Made by a program: the position numbers and the translations under genes
Shown here: positions 1-11,745 of the stretch, piece after piece
Layout of the letters: the number at the start of each line of letters is the position of its first letter
Numbering within the stretch: position 1 is the stretch's first letter
Notes under the pieces: generated by a model
The model's database searches: none
Told to the model about the DNA's origin: nothing
The model's input: only the letters and a program-made list of their open reading frames with translations
Assembly: GCF_001653235.2 (NCBI RefSeq)
Contig: NC_035796.1
Location: 2,108,001 to 2,172,000, forward strand
Direction of reading: 5' to 3'
Origin: Pochonia chlamydosporia 170
Taxonomy: Eukaryota; Ascomycota; Sordariomycetes; Hypocreales; Clavicipitaceae
Length of the DNA: 64,000 bases

Positions 1-2984
1 GCTGAAATGCGCAACTAAACTGGTGCGTGACATACGGAGTACATACACGGCACGGCTTTGAACGAGCCCAAAACATCAACTTTTTTTCAACCTTGGTGCT
101 GCGACCCCTGCTTTGTCCAAGTGAACGGACCCACGAGGGCTGCAAGTACTCTGTGCGCTGCATCTTGTACCCTCACCTCCCCGCCAATTGAAGCCATTGA
201 GGGCATGACCGCACGAAACGGTGGGATGGCAAAGTCGCTCACGGTCTTCAATGATCCAGTCTGGTCTGCCTGGTCTGGTCTATCTGGTCTGTCATCTGTC
301 ACCGTGCCCTGGCCCCTCTTGGGGCCAGACCACGAATTCGTTGGTCTACCGAGTCCATCTTCCCAAACAAAACACAAAAATAAAAAGAAAAACAAAGGCC
401 TTGTGTTCGTCGCCTTGTGGCATTGTGTGTTCATATCCACTGCCCCTTTTCCGCTCCGAGACTATCAGAAACAGCTTACTACTTTCACACACAGGACGGG
501 TGTGCATTACTTTGATGGTACAAGATTAGACACTGATCAAATGGCTCCATACTGTACTCCGTACACCTCCACGAGAAAGACAAGTTACCAAGAGTTGACA
601 CGCCAGTCGGCTTGGTCCTTGGTCGGTCCCGCTTGAACCACGCTTCCAGGGTCCAGGGTGTGCGCACATACAATCCAAAGACCAAAGACCTTGAGAAACC
701 CCGGCTTCGAAAATCTTGGGAGTTCAGATGTGAGGGTCAAAGTGCCTCGACAAGCCAAGGTCCCATGGCTGTCAAGTCGGGACTGGCCACACTGTCATCA
801 ATCCACTCACCACGCCAGCCTTTGTGATTTTCGTTGCTTTTTGCCACCCCATCCAGTACCTGTTCAGTACAAGGAGAAACCTCTCGATGGCCTCAGCCAG
901 GTGGCAAGTCACGTCAAAGTTGCAATTGTGGATCTGACCAGACATCTGTGTGTTGTCAGCGGGAGGCAGAGGCGTCAACTGGTCGCTCGCGGCCGCAGAT
1001 CCGAGAGCCATCCCGTCTGGTCTGGTCTCCAGGTTTGAACCAGACAACTTGTTTCCAACCTCTTTTGTTATTCCCACGACTACTTCGTGCAGACCATATT
1101 GTCTTTTTTGTTTCCTAACCAGCCCCCTTTTCTCAAGCATGTCTGAACCTCCAGCCATGTCCGGATCACCTTTCTCCAACCTTTCCTTGCCAAGGCCAAC
1201 TCCGTATGGCAACTCCGGATGAGATCGCGTGTTATTAGGCCAGCATGTTAATAATAACAAACCAGTCCCCTTGTATCCCGCTCTCCACCACCATACGGGG
1301 GCTCGAAATTGTCCATTAAATTGCTTTTATGACAAGATATGGCGGAAATCCAAAAAATACGGTCCAGCATCATGCGGTTACCCCTATTCACCATGTCATC
1401 TCGCTTCATGGGTGCTATTAGTCTGGGGCCGCCCCACGACAGCGCCATCCTTTTGTCGCGGACAGGTTCTGGTCAACTAACTTATTACCGATTGCCTAGG
1501 CTGATTAAATCAATCTTGTCGAATTCCCGGTTTACTTTGACGAGGGCCGGGTTCCTACCCTTGGTCATGCCACGGTATGGAAGAACGGCTTGACCTGCAT
1601 TCGCGAGTCGGACTGAGAACTCGATCTCCCTCCTCAGGCCCCCTATCCATGTTCTCAATCACGAACTCGTGGCCCATGATGCCACTCCCCGCCAATCCTC
1701 AATCCTCTGTCCTCCCCTCAAGGACGTGCGCCGCCGGTGGCTCTTTTTCTGCTTCCATCTTCAGAAGGAGTGCTCCGTCAAGGCATGATGATATTTGTGT
1801 TAGTGCTGAAATGCACCTGTGGAACCACCAGACCCATGAATGCTCTCCTATGTTGACCGCCATAATGTATTCACATTTTTATGGGACATAACCCATGGTT
1901 CGACATGGCTGAGGCTTGAGCTGCATAAAATGTAAGGAGGACTGAGGCAAGTCTGGCATTCTGCACACCGCACCGCACATGTACCGGAAGGTCAGGGAAT
2001 TATTGGCTGCATGAGGGTCCAGGCGTCTGGTGATGTCAATAGTATCATCTTTTTGTGTGTAGGCGGTCGAGATGGGCAGTGCATTGCCCTCTTCACCGCA
2101 ACCTAATGACCAGAGCCTTTGAAACAACCCTTGGAATAGGGGTAAAAAACGGTATAGGATCTCATCCTCGGCTTGTGTGGGAAAAGATTCCTACCAAACC
2201 CACGTGCCAGCCAAAGCATGCATCCGGTGGTGTTGAAAATCCTGTACAGGTTCATCGCTGCAGACAGCAAACAGAGTCTGGTCCTTGTCACCATGTCGGG
2301 GGTGGATCGCTATTTACATGAATCAACGGTCCAAGCACACGCTACCCTAAACACCTTTTAATTTTCACAGTAATGAACTTTTGCAATTCCCTCACTCAGC
2401 AAATGACATTATTTATTCCGCTTGGATACTATTCATTTTGAGTCGAGTTGTGCGTGAGGTAAATTGACTTTTATGCGGTTGTCATAAAGTGCTATGGCCA
2501 AATATTTCCACTCCGCTTGCAACGTGTAGTCCCTTTTTGAAGAATTTCATGTCAGGCAGCCACCAAAGCATTATTCCCGCCGACGCACACCCCAGTGGCA
2601 CCAAACAGCACCGAAAACAGAGCAGCACACTGACGTAAACCTGGTAACGGACACCAGATCAGACCAGACGAATCCTACAGGGAGACCTCTGGGGGAAAAT
2701 CTGATGTAAGTCCCACCAGTTTACCACCAAAAGGATCTACCGTACATAAACGAACTCGCGAATTCGACCCTGCACATGAAAAGGACCCACGAGGAGGCAG
2801 GCAAACACAAACACTCCGGATGCAAACTCATCCCAACATGATATAGTGTAACGATACTGTGCTATATTCGGACACTACCCATATCGCTCCAGTCGACGAC
2901 AAAATACACGCCATGACCACAAAATGCTTTATATTAGTTTCCCAACTCAATTCCGTTCACCAATACCACCATGTTATGCCCTCG
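1..2984. other. gene-free left flank, about 3 kb
   Basis: No reading frame here shows a recognisable domain, a convincing intron pattern or a good start context. The stretch has several copies of a TGGTCTGG/CCAGACCA word (around 257-290, 936, 1015-1047 and 2670). TACGGAGTAC-like words near 34 and 554 face opposite ways. It probably holds the 3' flank of DCD1 plus intergenic spacer. Confidence 0.5.
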
Positions 2985-4330
2985 TTAGTACAGCTCCATC
3001 TTCTCCAGATGAATAAGTCCGTTCGGTGGCTACATCCCAAATTAGCATGCCGTACAGCCAACATCAGAAAGGAAAAAAAAAAAAGGAGCAGAAAGGTCCA
3101 ACGACATTAAATCAATGCGCTGCCAACCCAATAAAATAAACCACAGGGCTTCGCATAAATAACTTACAGGGATAAACTGCCGCAACTTGACCCCAGCCTG
3201 GCTAAACACAGCCGCCGTCTCCCTGTCCATGCTATACCCATGGGCATACACGACCTCGCTGATGCCAACCTGGCAGATCTTGATACTGCAAGTCAAGCAC
3301 GGACACGTATCGCAGTAGAGCACGGCGCCATCTCTGATTCGCTCCCTACCCGCCTCGAGGAGGGCATTCTCCTCTGCGTGGATGCACAAACAGGTGGCGA
3401 GACCTACGCCCGAGCTGTTCCCCTCGTTGCAGCGGGGACATCCTCCGTCAGCGCAGTTGCGGATCCCTCGCGGCGTGCCATTGTAGCCGGTGCTGATAAC
3501 GCGGCGCTCTCTGCCAACGAGGACGCACCCGACACGGCGCTTCATGCAGTTGGAGCGTTGGGCGGCGAGCGACGCCAGGGCCATAAAGTACGTGTCCCAG
3601 CCGGGGCGGAGGCGATCAGGATTGGGGATGTCGAGTTTGCCGAGCGTGGCGTACAGGTGGGCGAGGGAGGACGAGGTGTTGAGCAGTCTGACTGTCGCCC
3701 GTGAGATGAGGGGTTGGAAGCCGCCCTGGGGGTCGTACAGGTGGATGTCGCTGCGGGAGACAAAGTCCTCGAGCGTGATGTCTGATTCCCCGGGGCCCTG
3801 GACCTTGGCTCGCTGCTGGAACCGCCGCCATCGGACGGTGAGGGGTGCGTCGATGGATAAGAGGAGGAAGAAGGGGCGGCGCATGAAGACATCGAGGACG
3901 GCTTCGGTGGGGATGTCGGTCACGACGAATCGATGCTGCCAGCGGAGAGTGACGAAGTCGAGGAGTAGCTCGGGTGAGGCAAACGTATGTTGCTGTGGTA
4001 GCGGTCTCAGCGCCAGAGATGTGGTGGATGAGGACTGATGGCCATTCTTGGTGGTGAGGGCGCTGGAGTTTAAGGCTCCGCTGAATGCTCCTTGGGGAGA
4101 GGATGACTTTGAGCTCGAGGGCTCAGATGGAGTTTGCTCATTCTCATGAGACGAGGCGTGGTTTTCCTCGGGTGATTCCAGATAGAGATGTTTGAAGCCG
4201 TGGTGCTCAACGAGATATTGAGCAACCGTCTTTTTGCCTGAGCAAATGCCTGCGTTTGAGGGTCAGAATAAGTACAGGCAACAAGAAAATGAGTGAGTGG
4301 TTTCGCACCTCCACAGATTCCGATAAGCAT
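2985..4330 (-). CDS. DCD1: deoxycytidylate (dCMP) deaminase
   Basis: Converts dCMP to dUMP, the main route to dTTP precursors, in the cytosol. Three exons on the minus strand: 4309-4330, 3168-4249 and 2985-3029, giving 382 aa. All introns are GT-AG and all phases agree. The 22-nt first exon encodes the typical fungal start MLIGICG. The join creates a P-loop-like GGICSGKKT at residues 7-15, as in the N-terminal kinase-like domain of yeast Dcd1. The zinc deaminase domain covers about residues 223-350, with HAE at 298-300 and PCxxC cysteines at 325 and 328. A serine-rich, variable stretch lies at about residues 45-85. The last exon restores a normal C-terminus; reading through the intron would replace it with an unrelated tail. 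The Walker A serine/threonine is a lysine, so nucleotide binding there is uncertain. Confidence 0.93.
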
Positions 4331-5077
4331 CTCAGCTTATTCGCAGTAGCGGAACCTAAATAGCAGATAGGTCTCAGTTGATGACGTTGAGTTTGGCTTG
4401 ACAACGCTCGACGATGAAGGGTCCAGCACGCCTTGAGAAAGTCGCGTCATGTTGGTGGCCAATGGTGGGGTTGAGATTCGCGTGGCAGTCTCACAGAGCA
4501 AGGGTCCAGTCCTCTTGTCAAAGAGTATGTAACCTGGGCTTTACCGAGATATCTTTAGCGGAAATGATGGTTAAATTAGCAACATAGATCTCTGTGCGTA
4601 CAGAACCGTAATTTGCAGTTCGTTGCAATGGAAGAACCAGAATATGCAAAGAATCTTGACGCGGGTTGCAGATATTTGATATTGCTGTCCCACTGAAGAG
4701 ACGGCTTATACCTGCCAGCTGCGCTGCTAACATGCAGAAAACTTATGCAGTACGATCGGCGTGGAGATTAATCGTTACATGTGCTATGCAAGGAACTTCT
4801 ATGGCTAGTCATGGAGAATATTCCCCTAAAACAATTTAAATGAGAGTTCCAGGTGGTGCAATAATAGCAAGTTGATTCGAACTTGAGACAAGGAGCGTAG
4901 AGTCACTAACTGAAGAGACAGTCAACGGGACGGCGGACATAATTTATGAGACAAAACCAATTTCGTGAGCACCTGCAAAAAGAATTTTCATCATCGCAAG
5001 ACGAAATCACGTCCTCAACGGTTGGTGCAAAAAATTAAGAATAAAAAAAAAATGTCATGAAACTCAAAAAGAATAAA
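4331..5077. other. DCD1 upstream region / tRNA 3' flank
   Basis: Spacer between the DCD1 start and the tRNA gene, both on the minus strand. It should contain the DCD1 promoter. Two A-runs (5042-5051 and about 5065-5069), read as T-runs on the minus strand, lie just past the tRNA 3' end and are good Pol III terminator candidates. No gene seen. Confidence 0.5.
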
Positions 5078-5149
5078 CTCCGGTACAGGGAATCGAACCC
5101 TGGGCTGCTCGGTGAGAGCGAGCGATGTTAGCCACTACACCATACCGGA
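5078..5149 (-). tRNA. tRNA-Glu (anticodon CTC)
   Basis: A 72-nt cloverleaf on the minus strand. The acceptor stem pairs TCCGGTA with TACCGGA, followed by a G discriminator. The D-arm contains GTGTAGTGGCTAACAT. The anticodon stem GCTCG/CGAGC encloses the loop CTCTCAC, so the anticodon is CTC. The T-arm is CAGGG-TTCGATT-CCCTG, which also provides the internal B box. No intron. T-runs follow within about 30 nt. It decodes GAG. Confidence 0.96.
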
Positions 5150-5836
5150 TGATTTATTGTTGAAGGAGAGTGCGTTATTTGTATAAATGAGGGCTATGCA
5201 ACTGCGCTAACGCATTGTCTCTGTTTGGTGGGGTCGAATATTCACCTGATGCCAGCTACTGTGTTGTTCCGCTCTGCTTCGATCAGGCCATTCTTCACTT
5301 TCATCCGAGTTGACCTCGGGGTATATTTTTTTTTTTCATAGCTTTAATCACCTGTAACTATAAACGATTATGTCTTGACTGAGCCAAGAGCCTAAACTAT
5401 CCGACAACTTGGAATCCTTGCCGCAAAACGGTCTCCCAAACCTTCCATCCTCTCTTCAGCCTAGCTCCAACATTGAACCCCGCGGCGGGGCACAGACAGC
5501 CTCAACAGGCTCTCCATCATTCATGTCCAGCCCCAGCCCTGCAGCGAGCAGCCGCCTCATCAGCCTGACACGCAGCTCGTGATGACTCTCTTTGTCATAT
5601 GACAGCCTCGTTCATCAACATATCTGTGCGCTTGCATTCTATTTTCATCTTTGGATATTCTATACACGAGAAAAGCACTCCATTTGACTCCCGAAATCAA
5701 CTTAAGTCGAGCACTCCCCAGCACGAATCGTCTGCCTGCCCCGCAGCGCGCATTTGTTCACCTCGACAACCCATTAGTCACATAGCAGTCTACAGCTCGT
5801 GGGAAGTCACAAAGACGGCCCAGGCCGCGATTCATC
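5150..5836. other. ATG7 upstream region
   Basis: Spacer between the divergently placed tRNA-Glu and ATG7 genes. The last 250 nt are rich in short C/T and A/C stretches typical of fungal 5' leaders. No further gene or clear promoter element recognised. Confidence 0.45.
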
Positions 5837-8091
5837 ATGGCGACGCCTCTCCAGTTTGCGACGTTTACGTCGGAGATTGAGTTGCCGTTTTACTCGGCTC
5901 TTTTTGCTTCCAAGCTTGACTATGATAAGCTGGATGACTCTGCGCGAAACGTCCTGGGTCTGTATGAGCCGAGAGTTGAGGAACCACAGGCGAGTTGCAA
6001 GATGCAGATTCTCGGAAACGCCTTGACCAGTCAAAAGTGAGTTTATCGTGGCTACATCGTACCAAAACTTCATTTGGCTGACTTGCCTGGTACAGCGCGC
6101 CTCTCGGCACAGCTAGAGGAGAGGGCATCATCAAGAATGTCAACACCCTTGAGCAGTTCAAAACCATGGACAAGGCTGAGATGATCAAAAAGGCCGGAAG
6201 ACAGGTACTGTACCCCAAACAACGGCGCGCACTGGCAGGATCGCTGACGAGGATAGATCTGGGACGCAATTAATGATGGCACGATTTATTCCGTGCCGTC
6301 GCTCCTCTCATCGTTTGTCATTCTTTCATACGCAGATCTCAAGAAATATAAATTTACGTACTGGTTCGCCTTTCCAGCCCTACATTCGGATCCCCAATGG
6401 AAGCGAGCAGGACCGGTGGAACGCTTCACAGCTGACGAAAGCACTGAACTTGTCGACAAGGTCGGCACTTGGCGGTACAGTGTTGACAGCCGCCAGCATG
6501 GCTTCTTCCTCGCGAAGAAGGTTCGGGGTCAGCAGACGCAGAACGAAGATACAGAAGGTTCTAGTAATCTGGATTTCCGATGGGAGGTAGGCTCACTGCG
6601 GAGATTTGAGGAGGGTTTCTTTACCGATATTCCTGATGAGGATCGCTACATCGCCTTCGCTGATCCATCGACGTACGCCGAAGGCCCGGGGTGGCCGCTC
6701 AGAAATCTCCTGGTTCTCATTCGACAACGCTTCCGAATGTCTAGAGTCAAGATTCTCTGCTATAGAGATACCTGGGCCAGAAGACACGAAGCCAGAAGCG
6801 TCGTGCTCCCCATTGAAATGGACGTCGTGGATAAGATGGAAATGGGAGAAATGCCCAAGGTCACAGGCTGGGAGAGATCTCGAAACGGAAAACTTCAGGC
6901 CCAGCAAGCCAACCTCGCGGAATACATGGACCCAACGCGACTGGCAGACTCATCGGTCGATCTGAATTTGAAGCTGATGAAGTGGCGACTGGCACCCGAT
7001 CTCGACTTGGATCTCATCAAAAACACAAAGTGTCTTCTATTGGGGGCCGGCACACTGGGAGGTTACGTCTCACGAAACTTGTTGGGCTGGGGCGTGCGAA
7101 AGATTACATTTGTCGACTACGGAAGGGTTTCATATTCGAATCCTGTGCGACAACCTCTGTTCGAATTCAGTGATTGCACAGACGGCGGACAGCCAAAAGC
7201 AGAAGCGGCAGCAGCTATGCTGAAGCGCATCTATCCTGGAGTTGAAAGCGAGGGACATTCACTATCTGTTCCTATGCTCGGCCACCCTTTTACCGATGAA
7301 GCCAAGACCAAAGCTGACCTGGAAAAGCTAGAAGGCTTGATTGAAGATCACGACGTTGTCTTCTTGTTAATGGATACTCGTGAGTCTCGCTGGCTACCGA
7401 CCGTTATTGGCAAGGCACGCGGAAAGATTGTCATGAATGCGGCCCTCGGATTCGACTCATACGTTGTCATGCGCCACGGAGCAGAGACCAAGGAGGAGGG
7501 ACAGGCATCGCTGGGCTGCTACTTTTGCAACGACGTCGTTGCTCCAGCTGATGTAAGTTGTTACCCAGCACCCATGCTCAATCTCAGTCTTACATCATAC
7601 TTACCACTGCGCACATACAGTCCATGAAAGATCAAACTCTCGATCAACAATGCACAGTCACCCGTCCCGGCGTCGCAGCCATCGCATCCGCCCTCCTAGT
7701 CGAACTCCTCACCAGTCTCCTGCAGCACCCTCTCCGTCACAAAGCACCAGCGCCGCAACACTCACCAGGAAACATTCCCGAGCGTGATCCCCCCGAACAC
7801 CCGCTGGGTCTGGTCCCCCACCAAATCCGCGGCTACGTATCTACCTTTCAAAACATCAACATCCGGGGCCAATCGTACGATTGTTGCAGCGCATGTAGTC
7901 CCAAAGTGTTGGGTGCGTACCGCACAGACGGATGGGGTTTCGTCAAGAAGGCATTGCAGGAGAAGGATTATGTTGCTGAGCTGTCTGGGTTGGCGGAGGT
8001 GCAGAGACGTGCGGAGGAGATGGCTGCGAATGTGGACTGGGAGGAAGAGGACGATGATCTTGTGGAAGACGGGGAGGGAGAGCTGCTCTGA
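5837..8091 (+). CDS. ATG7: autophagy E1-like activating enzyme Atg7
   Basis: E1 enzyme that adenylates Atg12 and Atg8 and passes them to Atg10 and Atg3, needed for autophagosome formation in the cytosol. Four exons: 5837-6036, 6096-6204, 6257-7552 and 7621-8091, giving 691 aa, the usual fungal length. The N-terminal Atg7-specific domain runs to about residue 330, with a conserved block around 105-150 (exon 3 start, including [16 protein letters not shown]). The adenylation-domain glycine loop GAGTLGG is at 366-372. The catalytic cysteine is Cys546 in [12 protein letters not shown], near the start of exon 4. The C-terminus is acidic (EEEDDD), followed by the end of the protein. Starts at the ATG in TCATCATGGCG. 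All splice sites are GT-AG and the frame is intact. Confidence 0.96.
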
Positions 8092-8745
8092 GGGTTGCTG
8101 CGTTTTTGTGTGGTATGGTTGTGTGTATTTTGCGCTCGGAAGGCATTGAGAATTGGAGTTGGCGTTTGGTAAGCTGGCGATTTTGTATTAGTAAAGAACT
8201 GGGGATGGTTACTTTACTCGGTTGGTCCTGGAAAAAACCAGATTCATCGAGACTTGTGACATGTCATTTTTGGGTGATGTGTTAGATCTTGTGTAACTTG
8301 TTTGCCCGATCTTTTGCAAGATCAGACAATTATCTGGGACACTTGAACGCCCGGAAAAAACATGCCACAAAACGGAATATCGACAATTTTGTTTTTTTAA
8401 ACACGATTGATTTATCGTTGGATTATGGGTATCCGAAATACTGCCTAGGAGTATCCAATGGTATCGAGAAGGAGTCATCTAAACAGAAAAGAAACAATCC
8501 CGGCATCCCCCTGTCCCACAGCCCAACGGCAAAGTCGGGCGAGGACGCGGAAACCATCACCGCATTCCACTTGAACCAGAACAAACAAGAACAAAAAAAA
8601 ATAATAATTAATGAATTGGAAGCCGTAGCGACGTATCAAATCGGGAGCCTCCGACGATGGTTCAAGCTAGTCATTTCGACAAAAAACGTAACTTTGTTCA
8701 ACGGACAACTGCTTGGCAGGGGGGGCGTTGGTGCTAGCGAGGCGC
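8092..8745. other. convergent spacer between ATG7 and PMP3
   Basis: Contains the 3' ends of two convergent genes. AT-rich and without a supported reading frame; probably 3' UTR sequence on both sides. Confidence 0.5.
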
Positions 8746-9513
8746 TCATTTCTTCAAAATAATGTAAACGGCGTGAATGATGCCGGGGATGTAACCTAAA
8801 GAAATTGAATTGTTAGAAATTGGAAAACACAGCACGGTAAAATGGTGGGATGAATGAAATTCAAAGAAGAAATCGACTCTATTTCATCATGACGTGAGAG
8901 ACCGGAAACGGCACCCCTGAAGATGCTGGGTGGGCCGTTGATGCCCGTGCGCTCTGGACGGATGCCGAGACGGACGGGATCGAACGACGTTCCAGTCAAT
9001 TCTCAACCAAAGGTGTGAGTGAGCTGGGCGGTGCTCCGTTCTCAATAGAGGGCAGTGGGAACGCTGAAGAAGCAAATAGCAGCGGAGCGACCGGTGGCTG
9101 AGCTTACCAAAGATGGTCAAAACAATATTGATGAGGAGATCGGCGCCGCAACCAGTCTCGAGGAAGACTCCCAGAGGAGGAAGGATGATGGCGAAGATGA
9201 GCTTGCAGATGTCGCTGTTGGAAAAAGAAAATTATTAGCCATCTTCCATTTCTTGCATGTATTCAGCCCTTTCGTCTGTTCAATGTTCAGATCTGACCAC
9301 TTTTACCAGCCATTCCGTCTAATGACCAGATGACTAGACGTGGCGCGGAAGCTTCGGGCTGGGCGTTCCAAAACCTCAACAGCTCTCAACATAAAGCTTG
9401 CTGCGAGAGCTCAGCAGCAAACAGAATGAGATCACCAGACGGCAACAGCAGTCATACAGACTCGATAGCAAATAAATTCAAAGAAAGCGACTTACCTGCC
9501 GGTGAAAGGCATG
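8746..9513 (-). CDS. PMP3: plasma membrane proteolipid 3 (PMP3/UPF0057)
   Basis: A tiny hydrophobic protein that affects plasma-membrane potential and salt tolerance in yeast. Three exons on the minus strand: 9497-9513 (17 nt), 9108-9214 and 8746-8795, giving 57 aa, close to yeast Pmp3. The start MPFTGSDICK, the signature PPLGVFLETGCGADLLINI and the end GYIPGIIHAVYIILKK match the family closely. Two membrane helices are expected, at about residues 10-25 and 33-53. Phases agree at both GT-AG introns. The introns make up most of the gene, and the first exon codes for fewer than six residues. Confidence 0.96.
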
Positions 9514-11745
9514 TTGGGCGAGTAATGTAGCACGAAGCGTAGGGTTTTCCAGTCGAAGGGCTTATCAGGGTATAGGTACCAGAGTACTAGTACTAGACGT
9601 TGCAATAGGATTGGCGACGAGCGAGGGAGATGAGAATCAAATTCATTCACGGAGGGTGCGAGAGAAACGGGGGTTTTATTTATTTATTTTTCTTCCACTT
9701 CCACACTCCCAGTGCCTTCCGTGCCATGCCTTGTGTGTCCCAGCCAGCCAAGGCAAGCTTTGCTCCTCCGAAACCCAGTTTCCATGGAATCTAGTGGCAC
9801 GGGAATACCAGACCGCAATTGCTACCTCGGGGGCGTGTGTGTGGCTCGCGACCGGGACCAAGAACTACTAGTGCCAGACGGATATGTCTTTCGATGGCGA
9901 GAGAATCGGCTGGAGGGAGTACAACAATCGTAGAGAGCAACGAAAATCTATTAGCCACCATCCCATGGCTCCATGTTCCGCTCTTAGCTCTGCCAATGCG
10001 CCACGTTCTGCCCACCTTTGCAGCTCTGCGTCATCGACTCGTCCAATTGCCGGGTCTGGATGACTTTTGTTCTCCCCAATCCTGGAACAAGCTCCAAGCC
10101 CAAATTGTGAAGAGAACGCGAGCCTGGGAGGGTCATCGTGATCCCAAGCTACCAAGCTAGACTGGGGGGAAGGGGTTTGCATTAACAGACAGTGTGTCCA
10201 GGCCCATGTTGCAGCGTTTGCCATATTCTTCGTCCCCGACAATCTCTTGTAGCACCTTGGCTTTTTGCGATGGCTTCTCTTTGTTTTGGGCGGTCTTGGG
10301 AGCCGGTAAGTGACTGTGAGAGCTTCAGTGTAGCTGCTCTGATCCCCAAGGTTGGTCCAAGATATGGGAAGCTCACACTGGAACCTCCGTACGCGCCGCT
10401 CTGGTTCTGGGTCCAGTCCGATTCTCACATACCGGAAAGTTCTCTCTCACCACGAAGTTTCTTCTTAGTACGTCATTGGGCGTGAGCTTTGCCGCTAGCC
10501 CAGACTTTCTGGTGCATGTGTCGACAAGGTAGCCATGGATCCCGGTCCCAAATCCCAGTCTAGGCCTGGCCTTTCAGCAGCGAGAAGTTCAGCATTGCGA
10601 GTGGATAGGTATTTGCACCGCCACAGCATCAGGGCGAGCCGGCAGGAGCCGTAGCAAACATATCAATGAAATTGCGTCAAGTCCTGCTTTCCTGTGCTTT
10701 GGAAGACGTCAATACATGTCATGCGCCACACCATGACTTCCCTAGCCACACTTCCAGCTCATCTTATGACGCACGGTGACGCCAACAGATCGTGGCGACA
10801 TGGACATGGTCAAGATTCAAGAACAGGCCACAATCTGGTCCATGTGACCAAAAAGCCGATTGCTGTTATAGATCAGGGAATCGTCTGGAAGTTTTGCGGT
10901 GCTCTGCAGAGCGATAATTCGAAATGCCATGATTTGCGCCGCTAGAGATGGCGCCGCCTGCTACACACAATTCCGGGAATGCCGCTCCACAGCTTTTTGC
11001 TAGATAGATGCTGCAGTCCTGGATAAGAAAATCAAATAGCATCCACGCCGAACTGCGTTGACAGGTTTAATCTCGACGAGGGAAATTCTGTGTGGCATGT
11101 ACCGCTGATAATGGGGTCTTTTCTGTACTTGTTGGCCCTGGTATTCACTTCAGCACCAGGATCAACGATTGATTGCTCCCCCCCAGCCAGCCCTGTTGCC
11201 AAGATGGCCGGCTGCATTGATATTGATGGAAGAAGCGTCTGGCCTGGGTTGGCGCCGAGGCTTGGTGGATTCAATGTTGTCTCGCTGTCTCGTCAAACTA
11301 GAATACTTCACTCGATAGTGCCTGGCGTCTTGACATTACCCAGGTCCACTGTTGTGCTGCATTGCGCCCCTGGTAGTGGCTGTGTTTGACTAAAAGTCTC
11401 AGTTGCAACGGTCAACGACTGTACGCCGTACGGAATCCTACCGAGGTGTTTAGCGTCATAAGAACGACTACGACTTGCCGCAGGCTGTGCCTTGGATGGG
11501 AGGCAATATCCCAAGGTGACGGTACTTGAGACCTAAAGGGGTTGGTGGCCCTACTGCACGACGGTTGAGCTGTCCTTGCATCACTTATACCCAATGATAA
11601 CAAAGGCAAAGCAGTTGAGGAGGCTGTGCTTTTATCATCGTTCACTCTTGTCCCCTTCACATTTCAAAGCATTCCTTTAGCTCCGTCAAACTTCTTAACA
11701 GGCAAACATGGTATTATGAAACAGCTAGAAATGTTAGTGTCTGGG
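9514..11745. other. 2.2 kb intergenic region upstream of PMP3
   Basis: No gene supported. The PMP3-proximal part has GGTACC/CTAGTACTAG words near 9575-9600. An open frame of 186 codons on the minus strand (9868-10428) has no domain, no splice logic and biased composition, so I do not call it. The right end (11640-11745) is the 3' flank of GPI11. Confidence 0.45.

Noticed and set aside
58..636. Open frame of 192 codons at the left end
   Set aside because: It starts at a TTG, has low-complexity TGGTCTGG-derived repeats, and shows no domain or splice structure; an antisense frame of similar length exists.
3240..3704. 154-codon frame on the plus strand inside DCD1
   Set aside because: Antisense shadow of the well-supported deaminase exon, with no independent signal.
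9868..10428. 186-codon frame on the minus strand
   Set aside because: No recognisable motif, odd composition and overlapping plus-strand frames of similar quality; treated as chance.
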